From Fidelibacterota bacterium (lineage in GTDB: Bacteria > Marinisomatota > Marinisomatia > Marinisomatales > Marinisomataceae), in contig DTWI01000236.1 in assembly GCA_012963075.1 (NCBI GenBank), forward strand, positions 1 to 12,062: a stretch of 12,062 nucleotides of DNA. Direction: 5' to 3'. The notes beneath the pieces are model-generated. The model was not told the DNA's origin. It did no database searches and saw nothing but the letters and a program-made list of their open reading frames with translations. The position numbers were made by a program, and so were the translations under genes. Positions 1 to 8,187 of this stretch are shown here, piece after piece. Within the stretch, counting starts at the first letter, position 1. The number at the start of each line of letters is the position of its first letter.

Positions 1-1382
1 ATCATTAATTCTGGTTTAATAATTTTATCAAACTCTTTTTCAGATAAATAATTCAATTTCTTTGCGCTTTCTTTTAATGATATATTTTCCTTCAATGCTT
101 TTTTTGCAATTTCTGCAGATTTCTCATAACCTATCTCTGGAACAAGAGCTGTTACTAACATCAAAGATTTATTCAGATTTTCTTTAATCTTTTTCTTATT
201 AGCAGATAATCCTTTTATCGCATGCAATGCAAAAGATTGTGAAACTTCACTCAGTAAAGAAATAGATTCATGGATAGCAGATGCCACTACTGGTCTATAG
301 GTGTTTAATTCAAAATTCCCATTTGATCCCGAAAATCCGATAGTCATATCATTCCCAAGAATTTGGGCATGTACCATATTGACTGCTTCACATTGCGTTG
401 GATTAACTTTACCAGGCATAATGGAACTACCAGGTTCATTAGAAGGAAGTTTTAATTCTCCAATACCGGCCATTGGACCGCTAGATAGCCATTTAATATC
501 ATTCGCAATTTTATTAAGTGACCCAGAACAGATTTTTATTTGAGCAGATAGATCAGAAAGAACATTTTGAGAAGATAAAAGTTCAAATTTATTACTACAC
601 ACTTTAAAACTTAACCCAGTTTCGTTGCTTATGGTATTCACCATTAATTTATCATAACCTGCAATTGTATTAATCCCTGTTCCAACAGCAGTCCCTCCTA
701 TTGGAAGTTGAGAACATTCTTTCAATGTGTTTTGAATTCTCTTGATATCGTTGTTAATCATTGATATATATCCAGAAAATTCTTGTCCTAATGTAATTGG
801 GGTTGCATCTTGAAGATGCGTTCTACCAACTTTAATAATTGATTTAAATTCTTTTTCTTTTTTACTTAATTCTGTTTTTAGTATCTCTAAACTTGGTAAT
901 AAATTATCCTCAACATTCAAAACACATCCAATAAGAATAGCTGAAGGAAAAGTATCATTCGTAGATTGAGACATATTTACATGGTCATTGGGATAAATAA
1001 ATTTATATTCTCCTAATTTTCCACCTAGTAGTTCATTTGCTTTATTTGCAACAACCTCATTAACATTCATATTCGTTTGTGTTCCGCTACCACTTTGGAA
1101 TACAGATACAGGAAATTGATCAATAAAATCTTCAGGATTTTCTAGAATATCATCACATGCTTTTACAATCGCATTACTTAATTTTTTGGATAATCTTTTT
1201 TGAGCATGATTAGAGATTGCAGCTGCTTTTTTAATAATGATATATGGGAAAATTAGGTTTAGATCCATTGCCCAACCAATTTCAAAGTTTTCAACTGCTC
1301 TTTGAGTCTGAGCTCCATAATAAGCCTTTGCAGGAACTTTAATTGTTCCTAAGCTATCTTTTTCTGTTCTAAATTTTGTCAT
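1..1382 (-). CDS. fumC: Class II fumarate hydratase, 3' end just outside window
   Basis: The gene encodes fumarase C, an iron-free homotetrameric cytosolic enzyme that reversibly hydrates fumarate to L-malate in the TCA cycle. I translated 460 residues by hand from the ATG at 1382. The frame is still open at base 1. The last visible residues (KPELM) match the extreme C-terminus of the family, so only about 5-10 residues are missing. Visible superfamily motifs are GSGTQTNMNVNEV (about 98-110), PNDHVNMSQSTND (131-143), GRTHLQDATPITLGQE with the conserved His at about 189, and the signature loop GSSIMPGKVNPTQCEA (about 318-333) with its catalytic Ser and Lys. The PTQCE ending of the loop points to fumarase rather than aspartase. 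The start overlaps the korB stop as ATGA (4 bp), and GGGAAG lies just upstream, so translation is probably coupled to korB. Residues 31-50 look less like the usual fumarase consensus. Confidence 0.96.
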   Translation of the reverse strand, partial: MTKFRTEKDSLGTIKVPAKAYYGAQTQRAVENFEIGWAMDLNLIFPYIIIKKAAAISNHAQKRLSKKLSNAIVKACDDILENPEDFIDQFPVSVFQSGSGTQTNMNVNEVVANKANELLGGKLGEYKFIYPNDHVNMSQSTNDTFPSAILIGCVLNVEDNLLPSLEILKTELSKKEKEFKSIIKVGRTHLQDATPITLGQEFSGYISMINNDIKRIQNTLKECSQLPIGGTAVGTGINTIAGYDKLMVNTISNETGLSFKVCSNKFELLSSQNVLSDLSAQIKICSGSLNKIANDIKWLSSGPMAGIGELKLPSNEPGSSIMPGKVNPTQCEAVNMVHAQILGNDMTIGFSGSNGNFELNTYRPVVASAIHESISLLSEVSQSFALHAIKGLSANKKKIKENLNKSLMLVTALVPEIGYEKSAEIAKKALKENISLKESAKKLNYLSEKEFDKIIKPELM

Positions 1383-2392
1383 TTTACTTCCCAAGTATCA
1401 CCAGCATTAAGTAAATCATGAAGAGTCTTTGGAGTTTTATCTTTTTTCTGTGCGTCTTGCATTTGTTGCTCCATCAAACCATCATATGTTGCTCTTTCTT
1501 TACAATATAATACACCTATTGGTTCCGGGAAAATATCATTTGAAGTAAAATTAGAAAGCATATCTGCAATAAATTTATCTTTTTCATTATGAACTAAAAT
1601 ATCATCTATAGAATAGTCTTTATCAATTTCCACAATTTTTGGAGTCGTACCATCCATATAAATACCTTTATTATCATTTGCACCAAAAATCATAGGCTTA
1701 CCATGCTCTATTCTTAATAATTTATCTGATTTAGTCTTTTTATCTGTGAGATTAGAAAATGCACCATCATTAAAAATATTACAATTCTGATAAATTTCAA
1801 TAAATGATGTTCCGTTATAATCATTTGCTCTTTTAATCATTTCTTGAAGATGTTTTAATTCTCTATCAATGGTTTTTGCAACAAATCCTGCTTCAGCTCC
1901 TAAAATTAATTTTGTTGGATTAAAAGGGTGGTCTAAAGAACCCATTGGAGTTGAATATGTAATTTTTCCTCTTTCAGATGTAGGGGAATATTGTCCTTTT
2001 GTTAGACCATAAATTCTATTATTAAATAACATAACATTTAAATCAATATTTCTTCTCATCAAATGAATGAGATGATTTCCTCCAATAGAAAGCCCATCTC
2101 CATCTCCTGTAATAATCCAAACTGATAGTTCTGGGTTTGAAATCTTCAATCCACTAGCAATAGTTGGTGCTCTTCCATGAATTGTATGAAATCCAAATGT
2201 ATCCATATAATATGGGAAACGACTTGAACAACCAATTCCTGAAATAAAAACTACATCTTCTTTTTTTGTAGTAATCTCAGGAAAAACTTTCTGAGTTTGA
2301 GAAAGTATAGCATAGTCTCCACACCCAGGACACCATCTAACAGCCTGATCTGATGAAAAATCATCTTTTGTTAGTATTTGATTTTCACTCAT
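1379..2392 (-). CDS. korB: 2-oxoglutarate:ferredoxin oxidoreductase, beta subunit
   Basis: This is the thiamine-diphosphate subunit of a two-subunit 2-oxoacid:ferredoxin oxidoreductase. It decarboxylates the 2-oxoacid and passes electrons through its own [4Fe-4S] cluster to ferredoxin. The 337 residues are a normal length. WCPGCGDYAIL (20-30) supplies Cys21 and Cys24, GIGCSS supplies Cys55, and YQNCNIF supplies Cys204. This spacing parallels the four cluster ligands of archaeal OFOR beta subunits. The TPP/Mg motif GDGDGLSIGGNH starts at about residue 97 and continues to NN near 124, followed by GLTKGQYSPTSERG (129-142), which is typical of 2-oxoglutarate-type enzymes. The start overlaps the end of korA by 8 bp, and fumC overlaps its stop by 4 bp. 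The ATG is supported by AAAGGA eight bases upstream. Substrate specificity (2-oxoglutarate rather than other 2-oxoacids) is inferred from family resemblance and the fumarase neighbour. Confidence 0.94.
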   Translation of the reverse strand: MSENQILTKDDFSSDQAVRWCPGCGDYAILSQTQKVFPEITTKKEDVVFISGIGCSSRFPYYMDTFGFHTIHGRAPTIASGLKISNPELSVWIITGDGDGLSIGGNHLIHLMRRNIDLNVMLFNNRIYGLTKGQYSPTSERGKITYSTPMGSLDHPFNPTKLILGAEAGFVAKTIDRELKHLQEMIKRANDYNGTSFIEIYQNCNIFNDGAFSNLTDKKTKSDKLLRIEHGKPMIFGANDNKGIYMDGTTPKIVEIDKDYSIDDILVHNEKDKFIADMLSNFTSNDIFPEPIGVLYCKERATYDGLMEQQMQDAQKKDKTPKTLHDLLNAGDTWEVK

Positions 2393-4235
2393 TAATTAAT
2401 TCCTTTGCTTTATCTATAATACTCGCAGGGCTCAATGGCTTTCCTCTTACTTCATTTAATCCAACTGCATCAACCAAAAATTCTGAACGAATTATTTTTC
2501 TAAATTGCCCAGTATTTACTTCTGGAATCAAAACTTTTTTATATTTACTTAAAATATTTTTTAGATCTGGTGGCAATGGATTGACCCACTGTACAGATGC
2601 GTGGGCAACTTTCAATTTTTCCTCTAATAAGGTCTCTACTGCCAATCTACAAGAACCATGAGCACTACCCCAGCTAAGAATAAGTAAATCTCCTGTTTTT
2701 TTACCATAAATAGCAGTAGGACCAATTTCATTGACAATATTTTGAACTTTCTGAGCACGTATTTGTACCATTTCATGGTGATTACCAGGTTCATAGTTAA
2801 CATTCCCAGTAATATTTTGTTTTTCAAGCCCTCCAATGCGATGTTCTAAGCCTTTTGTTCCAGGAATAGCCCAATTTCTTGCTAACGTCTTGGTATCACG
2901 CTTGTAAGGAAGGAATTTTTCACCAGAAGTATTTTCTTTTTCAAAATTTGCAATAAAATCATTTAAATCGTCTGGATTTGGAATAAGCCATGGTTCTGAA
3001 CCATTAACAAGATATCCATCAGATAATACAATAACAGGAACCATATATTTAACAGCAATTCTGCATGCTTCATATGTAGCAAAATAACAATCCCCAGGTG
3101 TAGTAGGCGCTATAACGGGGATTGGAGATTCTCCATTACGTCCATATACAGCTTGTAATAAATCTGACTGTTCAGTTTTTGTTGGTAATCCGGTACTAGG
3201 TCCACCTCTTTGAACACTGATAATTACTAATGGGAGTTCAGTCATAACTGCTAAACCCATCATTTCTGTCTTCAATGCAATACCAGGCCCAGAAGAGGCA
3301 GTAATCCCAAGCGATCCCCCATAAGAAGCTCCAAGAGCAACTCCTATTCCAGCAATTTCATCTTCTGCTTGGAAGGTTTTAATACCAAAATTTTTCCAAT
3401 TTGATAAAGTATGTAGTAGGGTACTGGCTGGGGTGATAGGATAACCAGCAAAAGTAATATTTAAATTACTTTTTTGCGATGCAGTCAGTATTCCTAAACA
3501 TGAAGCTAAAGCTCCGTTAATAGTTCTATATTTTCCAGGAGTTAAACTAGCTTTTTTCACAACATAACGTGTTGTAAAGATTTCTGCAGTATCACCATAA
3601 TTATATCCTGCATGCAGAGCTCTTGTATTAGCGTCAATAATTAGTGGTTTAGACTCAAATTTTTTCTTTAACCAATCAAGAGTAGGTTCAAGAGGACGAT
3701 CATACATCCAAAAAAGAACTCCTAATGCACAAAAATTTTTAGTTCTTTCAATCATTTTTGGAGGCAAATTTAATCCTTCACAAGCATTTGTAACTAATTT
3801 ACTCATTTCAATATAATGCACTGAATAATAATCATCTAATGAACCATCTTCGGTTGGATTAGATTCATATCCTGCAAGTTTTAAATTCTTTTTTGTAAAT
3901 GCATTCTTATTAACTATAAGAATCCCTCCAGGAACTAATTCTTCTAAATGAACTTTTAATGCAGCAGGATTCATCGCAACCAAAACATCAGGTTCCTCTC
4001 CTGGTGTATGAATTTCGTGGGAGCTAAAATGAATTTGAAACGAACTTACCCCAGCTAGAGATCCAGCAGGAGCACGTATTTCAGCTGGGAAATCCGGTAA
4101 TGTACTTAAATCATTACCAGCAATTGCTGAAGTTTGGGTAAATCTTCCCCCACTGAGTTGCATTCCATCACCGGAATCACCTGCAAAACGTATCGTAACG
4201 TCATCTAAAGTTTCTAATTTAACTTTTTTACTCAT
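2385..4235 (-). CDS. korA: 2-oxoglutarate:ferredoxin oxidoreductase, fused gamma-alpha subunit
   Basis: This is the large subunit partner of KorB. Together they make succinyl-CoA, CO2 and reduced ferredoxin from 2-oxoglutarate and CoA, or run the reverse reductive carboxylation. From the ATG at 4235 the protein has 616 residues. The N-terminal gamma domain (about 10-195) opens with GDSGDGMQLSGG. The alpha (pyrimidine-binding) domain follows from about 230, with the OFOR signature YPITPAS at about 265-271, AEDEIAGIG, TASSGPGIALK and GPSTGLPTKTEQSDL. A gamma-alpha fusion paired with a separate beta, with no ferredoxin-like delta subunit, is the usual KorAB arrangement. An in-frame TTG at 4256 would add seven residues. 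I prefer the ATG because family members normally begin close to this point, although neither start has a good Shine-Dalgarno sequence. The gene ends inside korB (8-bp overlap) and is divergent from the suf operon. Confidence 0.94.
   Translation of the reverse strand: MSKKVKLETLDDVTIRFAGDSGDGMQLSGGRFTQTSAIAGNDLSTLPDFPAEIRAPAGSLAGVSSFQIHFSSHEIHTPGEEPDVLVAMNPAALKVHLEELVPGGILIVNKNAFTKKNLKLAGYESNPTEDGSLDDYYSVHYIEMSKLVTNACEGLNLPPKMIERTKNFCALGVLFWMYDRPLEPTLDWLKKKFESKPLIIDANTRALHAGYNYGDTAEIFTTRYVVKKASLTPGKYRTINGALASCLGILTASQKSNLNITFAGYPITPASTLLHTLSNWKNFGIKTFQAEDEIAGIGVALGASYGGSLGITASSGPGIALKTEMMGLAVMTELPLVIISVQRGGPSTGLPTKTEQSDLLQAVYGRNGESPIPVIAPTTPGDCYFATYEACRIAVKYMVPVIVLSDGYLVNGSEPWLIPNPDDLNDFIANFEKENTSGEKFLPYKRDTKTLARNWAIPGTKGLEHRIGGLEKQNITGNVNYEPGNHHEMVQIRAQKVQNIVNEIGPTAIYGKKTGDLLILSWGSAHGSCRLAVETLLEEKLKVAHASVQWVNPLPPDLKNILSKYKKVLIPEVNTGQFRKIIRSEFLVDAVGLNEVRGKPLSPASIIDKAKELINE
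2401..2406 (-). promoter_or_regulatory. Ribosome binding site of korB
   Basis: AAAGGA on the minus strand, eight bases before the korB ATG, lies within the last codons of korA. It fixes the korB start and allows re-initiation after korA, whose stop lies eight bases into korB. Confidence 0.65.
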
Positions 4236-4261
4236 TATTTCTGAAACGACTTTCAATTTAC

Positions 4262-4338
4262 ACTACGAAAATTAAGTAAGCAATTAGTATAGAATTTCAC
4301 AAAAGCGTTTGTCTGAAATAAATTCCTAAATTCGTAGT
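4262..4338. repeat. Perfect 8-bp inverted repeat in the divergent region
   Basis: ACTACGAA at 4262-4269 is the exact reverse complement of TTCGTAGT at 4331-4338, with 61 bases between. Read 5' to 3' toward each operon, TTCGTAGT lies 26 bases before the korA ATG and 39 before the sufB ATG. A second pair overlaps it: CGAAAATT at 4266-4273 and AATTTTCG at 4360-4367. The repeats could be operator half-sites or promoter elements. In AT-rich DNA of this length, one such 8-mer pair could also arise by chance. Confidence 0.45.
4286..4315 (-). promoter_or_regulatory. Candidate korA-korB-fumC promoter
   Basis: On the minus strand, CAGACA (4315-4310, 4 of 6 to TTGACA) and TATACT (4291-4286, 5 of 6 to TATAAT) are separated by 18 bases. 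Transcription would begin near 4280, giving a leader of about 45 bases before the ATG at 4235. The assignment is tentative, because promoters of Bacteroidota-like bacteria often do not follow the sigma-70 consensus. Alternatively, TAATTTTC (4274-4267) resembles the TAnnTTTG element of that group. Confidence 0.3.
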
Positions 4339-4377
4339 AAATAACATTGTAATTAGATAAATTTTCGCCTACTAGAA

Positions 4378-5823
4378 ATGATTGATAAAAACCAGAAAAT
4401 AATTGATAAAAATCTCGACCAGGAGTACAAATACGGATTTACTACCGATATAGAGCAAATCAAATTTGAACCTGGACTAGATGAAAACGTTATTAGAAAA
4501 CTTTCCAATATAAAAAATGAACCAAAGTGGTTGCTTAATTGGAGATTAAAAGCATATAAAAATTGGAAAAAAATGAAAGAACCTACTTGGGCTAATATTC
4601 ATTATGGACCAATAGATTATCAGGCATTGAGTTATTATGCAGCTCCAAAAATAAAAAGCAGAAAAAACCTTGATGAAGTAGACCCAGAAATATTGGATAC
4701 CTATAATAAACTTGGTATTTCTCTTAATGAACAAAAAAGATTAGAAGGGGTTGCTGTTGATGCAATCTTTGATAGTGTTTCTATAACCACAACATTTAAA
4801 GATGAATTAGCAAAACAGGGAGTTCTTTTCTGTTCTTTTTCTGAAGCAGTAACAGAATATCCAGATTTGGTGAAAAAATACCTAGGATCAGTAATTCCTT
4901 ACACTGACAATTATTTTGCTGCCTTAAACTCGGCAGTATTTAGTGATGGATCCTTTGTTTATATACCTAAAAATGTTAAATGTCCCATGGAATTATCAAC
5001 ATATTTTAGAATGAATGCTTCTAATACTGGACAATTTGAAAGAACATTAATTATTGCCGATGAAGGAAGTGAAGTAAGCTATCTTGAAGGATGTACAGCA
5101 CCAATGAGGGATGAAAATCAATTACATGCTGCGTGTGTAGAGTTAATTGCCCATGAAGATGCTACTATTAAATATTCTACTATACAAAATTGGTATGCGG
5201 GCGATAAAAATGGTAAGGGTGGAATTTATAATTTTGTCACCAAACGTGGTATATGCGCAGGAGATAGATCTAAGATTTCTTGGACACAAGTAGAAACAGG
5301 ATCTGCAATCACTTGGAAATATCCTAGTGTTATTTTGAAAGGAAACGACAGTATTGGAGAATTCTATTCAGTCGCAGTAACAAAAAACAAACAACAAGCT
5401 GATACTGGAACTAAAATGATTCATATAGGGAAAAATACTAAAAGTACTATTATTTCAAAGGGGATTTCAGCTGGCGAAGGACAAAATACATATAGAGGTG
5501 GGGTAAAAATATTGAAAAATGCTGAAAATGCACGAAATTTTTCACAATGTGATTCTATTTTAATTGGTGATAAATGTGGAGCACATACTTTTCCTTATAT
5601 TGATGTCAAAAATCAAACAGCAAAAATGGAACATGAAGCTAGTACATCTAGCATTGGTGAAGATCAGTTATTCTATTGTAATCAAAGAGGAATTAAGCTA
5701 GATAACGCTGTCTCTATGATTGTTAATGGATTCTGTAAAGAAGTGTTTGAAGAACTCCCAATGGAATTTGCGGTAGAAGCAAAACAATTAATTGAAGTAA
5801 CATTAGAAAATAGTGTAGGATAA
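4378..5823 (+). CDS. sufB: Fe-S cluster assembly scaffold SufB
   Basis: SufB is the core scaffold of the cytosolic SUF machine. With SufC and SufD it forms the SufBC2D complex, where nascent Fe-S clusters are built from SufE-delivered sulfur. The 481 residues compare with 495 in E. coli. The C-terminal beta-helix core carries the assembly residues: Cys391 in [15 protein letters not shown] aligns with E. coli Cys405, and His419 and Glu420 in KMEHEAS align with His433 and Glu434 (the same 29-residue spacing). Cys239 in YLEGCTAP probably corresponds to the Cys254 sulfur acceptor. The C-terminal part ([11 protein letters not shown] onward) is conserved and leads into the SufC-contacting helices. 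It is the first gene of the operon. Its stop directly abuts the sufC ATG, and the start has no clear Shine-Dalgarno sequence. No sufA, sufR or iscR gene precedes it in this window. Confidence 0.97.
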   Translation: MIDKNQKIIDKNLDQEYKYGFTTDIEQIKFEPGLDENVIRKLSNIKNEPKWLLNWRLKAYKNWKKMKEPTWANIHYGPIDYQALSYYAAPKIKSRKNLDEVDPEILDTYNKLGISLNEQKRLEGVAVDAIFDSVSITTTFKDELAKQGVLFCSFSEAVTEYPDLVKKYLGSVIPYTDNYFAALNSAVFSDGSFVYIPKNVKCPMELSTYFRMNASNTGQFERTLIIADEGSEVSYLEGCTAPMRDENQLHAACVELIAHEDATIKYSTIQNWYAGDKNGKGGIYNFVTKRGICAGDRSKISWTQVETGSAITWKYPSVILKGNDSIGEFYSVAVTKNKQQADTGTKMIHIGKNTKSTIISKGISAGEGQNTYRGGVKILKNAENARNFSQCDSILIGDKCGAHTFPYIDVKNQTAKMEHEASTSSIGEDQLFYCNQRGIKLDNAVSMIVNGFCKEVFEELPMEFAVEAKQLIEVTLENSVG

Positions 5824-6564
5824 ATGATTAAAATAAAAAATTTACAAGTTTCTATAGATGAAAAAGATATTTTAAAGGGAATTGATTTGGAGATTCCTAA
5901 AGGTGAAGTACACGCAATTATGGGACGAAATGGATCAGGAAAGAGTACATTAGCCAATACAATAGCTGGGAATGAAAAATATGAAGTAAAAAATGGATCT
6001 ATACACATGAATAATATTGATATTACTGAAATGAGCGTAGAAAATAGAGCGTTAAGCGGCATATTTGTATGTTTTCAATATCCTGTCGCAATTCCTGGTG
6101 TAAGTATGGCTTATTTTTTGAGAGCATCAATCAATGCACACTTTGAACATCAAGGTAAAGAAGAGATGGATGCAGTAGAATTTTTAAATAAATCAAAAAA
6201 GATATTAAATGAACTTAATCTAGATGATTCGTTTTTAAAACGATCAATTAATGATGGTTTTTCAGGGGGAGAAAAGAAAAAAAGTGAAATTCTACAGTTG
6301 TTATGCTTAAACCCAAAATTTGCAATATTAGACGAAACAGATTCTGGATTAGATATTGATGCATTAAAAACTGTAGCAGATGGGGTAAATAAATTTAATA
6401 GTAAAGACAATTCAACACTCATTATTACTCACTACGAAAGATTGCTTCAATATATTAACCCAGATGTTGTCCATGTGATGGTTGATGGTAAAATCAAGAA
6501 ATCGGGTGATATGAGCCTCGCAAAAGAAGTAGAAAAGAAAGGATATTCTTGGCTTCTAAAATAG
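5824..6564 (+). CDS. sufC: Fe-S cluster assembly ATPase SufC
   Basis: SufC is the ABC-type ATPase of the SufBC2D scaffold. It is soluble, not a transporter, and its ATP-driven dimerisation remodels SufB and SufD for cluster assembly. All ATPase motifs are present in 246 residues: Walker A GRNGSGKST (34-42), Q-loop FQYPVAIPGVS with Gln85, ABC signature FSGGEKKK (146-153), Walker B FAILDETDSGLDID (166-179) and the switch His203 in ITHYERLL. FQYP and ETDSGLD are characteristic of SufC within the ABC family. The ATG follows the sufB stop with no gap. An AGGA lies only three bases before the stop-start junction's ATG, which is short for a Shine-Dalgarno site, so translational coupling to sufB is likely. 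Confidence 0.97.
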   Translation: MIKIKNLQVSIDEKDILKGIDLEIPKGEVHAIMGRNGSGKSTLANTIAGNEKYEVKNGSIHMNNIDITEMSVENRALSGIFVCFQYPVAIPGVSMAYFLRASINAHFEHQGKEEMDAVEFLNKSKKILNELNLDDSFLKRSINDGFSGGEKKKSEILQLLCLNPKFAILDETDSGLDIDALKTVADGVNKFNSKDNSTLIITHYERLLQYINPDVVHVMVDGKIKKSGDMSLAKEVEKKGYSWLLK

Positions 6565-6570
6565 TTTTAT

Positions 6571-6574
6571 AAGG
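6571..6574 (+). promoter_or_regulatory. Ribosome binding site of sufD, supports a TTG start
   Basis: AAGG lies ten bases before the TTG at 6585. An in-frame TAA at 6570-6572 rules out any start further upstream, and no ATG or GTG lies between that stop and the TTG. The conserved N-terminal ENWKFSN segment lies only about 23 residues in, so a later start would lose it. Confidence 0.55.
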
Positions 6575-6584
6575 TACAAATCAA

Positions 6585-7772
6585 TTGGATCAAACAAAAA
6601 ATCATAGTTATAACGTATTTAAGAAACTGGGTTATCCTTCTAAAAAATTAGAAAATTGGAAATTCTCAAATAGTAACCATTTAAAAAGCTATAATGTCAT
6701 CAATCAAGATCAGTCGGATATTGACATCAAACAATATTTAGCAATTGAGAATGCATTATGTTTTGTAAATGGGAAATTTGTCAAAGAATCTCTAAATAAT
6801 TTTATTTATAAAAATCAAATCTCAATTGGTAAAACCATCGAAGTTGAAGATAACAAGATGTTAAAAATGTCAAACAATTTTCAAGGTGAATCTCTATTTA
6901 ACTTGGGAATTGCAAAATTTAATGAAGGCATTTTTATTGAGTTTAAAAAAGGTGGGAAATTTGATACTGAAATTAAGATTATTAATGTTTATGACAAAAA
7001 AACAGAGAATATGTTTATTCCTGTATTCAATATTTTCAAATTAAATAAAAAAAATAATATTTCTATTGTTGAAAAAAATGTTAACAATGGACTTGATAGT
7101 TTTAATTTAAAAATTAATAAATTTATTTGTTCAGATGACTCAACACTTAATCATACAATCATATTTAATGATAATACTAAAAGCAATTTATTAGGGTATA
7201 ATTATTATGAATCTGGGCTCAATAGTATTATTAACATTGATAGTTTTAATTATGAGTCATTATTTAATAAAAACTTTATTCAGGTTGACTTAAACCAAGC
7301 CGGCGGTGAAACTACAATCAATACATTAAATCTTACTAAAAATAATGAACATGTAGATAATAATATATTAATTAACCACAATTCAAAACATTGCACTAGT
7401 TTCCAAAATGTAAGGAATATTCTTCAGAATAAATCAACCTGTGTATTTAATGGAAAAGTAATAGTTGCTGCTGGAGCTCAAAAAACCGATTCCAATCAAT
7501 CAAATAAAAATTTGCTTCTTTCTAAGGAAGCAACAGCATATTCTAATCCTCAATTAGAAATTTATGCTGATGATGTTCAGTGTGGTCATGGATCTACAAC
7601 TGGAGCATTAGATAAAGATAGTATCTTTTATTTACAAACAAGGGGTATAAGAAAAGAACAAGCAACTCAAATTCTTATTAAGGCTTTTGCTCATGAAGTA
7701 ATCAAACAATTTTCAAATGATACTATTAAAAATGAAGCGCAAGCTTATATAGGTAAATGGATGAATGGATAA
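6585..7772 (+). CDS. sufD: Fe-S cluster assembly protein SufD
   Basis: SufD is the SufB paralogue that completes the SufBC2D scaffold and helps acquire iron. The 395 residues compare with 423 in E. coli. The N-terminal KLENWKFSN (21-29) is the SufD-typical helix motif (EEWKYT-like). The middle is poorly conserved and very rich in Asn, Lys and Ile. The C-terminal beta-helix core contains the conserved block DDVQCGHGSTTGALD with Cys333 and His335, which match E. coli Cys358 and His360, then DSIFYLQTRGI. The start is TTG, the only usable start after an in-frame stop. The stop overlaps sufE by 8 bp. This is the most AT-rich gene of the operon by eye (11 G+C in the 60 bases at 7081-7140). The lone gap in the operon (20 bp after sufC) combined with a TTG start could lower SufD output; that is inference. 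Confidence 0.95.
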   Translation: MDQTKNHSYNVFKKLGYPSKKLENWKFSNSNHLKSYNVINQDQSDIDIKQYLAIENALCFVNGKFVKESLNNFIYKNQISIGKTIEVEDNKMLKMSNNFQGESLFNLGIAKFNEGIFIEFKKGGKFDTEIKIINVYDKKTENMFIPVFNIFKLNKKNNISIVEKNVNNGLDSFNLKINKFICSDDSTLNHTIIFNDNTKSNLLGYNYYESGLNSIINIDSFNYESLFNKNFIQVDLNQAGGETTINTLNLTKNNEHVDNNILINHNSKHCTSFQNVRNILQNKSTCVFNGKVIVAAGAQKTDSNQSNKNLLLSKEATAYSNPQLEIYADDVQCGHGSTTGALDKDSIFYLQTRGIRKEQATQILIKAFAHEVIKQFSNDTIKNEAQAYIGKWMNG

Positions 7773-8187
7773 CATAAATAAAAACTTTTCTGACATTAAA
7801 AATGCATTCTCTATTCTAGAAGGCCAAGATAAACTTATCCATTTAATTGATCTAGGGAAGAAAATTGATAAGATTGATATAGAAGATAAAAATGATACCA
7901 ATAAAATATATGCATGTACATCCCAAACATGGATTAATGTAAAAAATGATGACACAGTTACTCTAAAAGCAGATTCGGAGAGTGCAATTGTAAAGGGATT
8001 ATTGCGAATTTTACAAATTGGGTTTAATAATTTAGAAAAAAAGAATATTATTGATTTTATTAATGATTTTAATGAACCTATAGAGGTTTTTGAATGGTTG
8101 AATATAGGAACAAGTATTTCCAGTCAAAGACAGAATGGTTTTATTGGTGCTTTAGCATTCATTAAAAAAGAGCTTACATATGAATAA
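7765..8187 (+). CDS. sufE: Cysteine desulfuration protein SufE
   Basis: SufE takes persulfide sulfur from the SufS active-site cysteine, stimulates its activity and hands the sulfur to SufB. The 140 residues are the usual length. The acceptor cysteine lies in IYACTSQTWINV at Cys51, the same number as E. coli SufE Cys51, and the SQ-W-I pattern around it is the family hallmark. The N-terminal FSILEGQDKLIHLIDLGKK is the typical helix. The C-terminal half contains GLLRILQIGFNN and WLNIGTSISSQRQNGF, the usual SufE core and the surface loop near the end. The start ATG lies inside sufD (8-bp overlap) with AGG eleven bases upstream. The stop overlaps sufT by 8 bp. It is not the zinc-dependent SufU type, which lacks this SQ-W motif. 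Confidence 0.95.
   Translation: MDNINKNFSDIKNAFSILEGQDKLIHLIDLGKKIDKIDIEDKNDTNKIYACTSQTWINVKNDDTVTLKADSESAIVKGLLRILQIGFNNLEKKNIIDFINDFNEPIEVFEWLNIGTSISSQRQNGFIGALAFIKKELTYE

Larger units (their letters stand above)
4236..4377. promoter_or_regulatory. Divergent control region between korA and sufB
   Basis: About 140 non-coding bases separate the outward-facing korA and sufB starts and must hold the promoters of both operons. Two pairs of perfect 8-bp inverted repeats lie here: ACTACGAA (4262-4269) with TTCGTAGT (4331-4338), and CGAAAATT (4266-4273) with AATTTTCG (4360-4367). As a result the same octamers are read toward each operon. A candidate sigma-70-type promoter for korA is listed separately; no convincing one was found for sufB. 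I see no match to the E. coli type 1 IscR site. Neither gene has a strong Shine-Dalgarno sequence at its start. Shared regulation is an inference. Confidence 0.6.

Noticed and set aside
301..543. 80-residue open frame on the plus strand
   Set aside because: It lies antisense within fumC, whose motifs (including the GSSIMPGKVNP loop) are read on the minus strand.
2353..2661. 102-residue plus-strand frame across the korA/korB junction
   Set aside because: Antisense shadow of two well-supported genes; no recognisable domain.
2636..2836. 66-residue minus-strand frame inside korA
   Set aside because: Alternative frame of korA with no start signal or domain.
4262..4367. IscR type 1 or SufR operator in the divergent region
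   Set aside because: The repeats do not fit the E. coli IscR type 1 consensus as I know it, and no regulator gene lies in the window, so only an unnamed repeat is reported.
5682..6062. 126-residue minus-strand frame across the sufB/sufC junction
   Set aside because: Antisense to conserved SufB and SufC motifs. Its hydrophobic look comes from reading AT-rich coding DNA in reverse.
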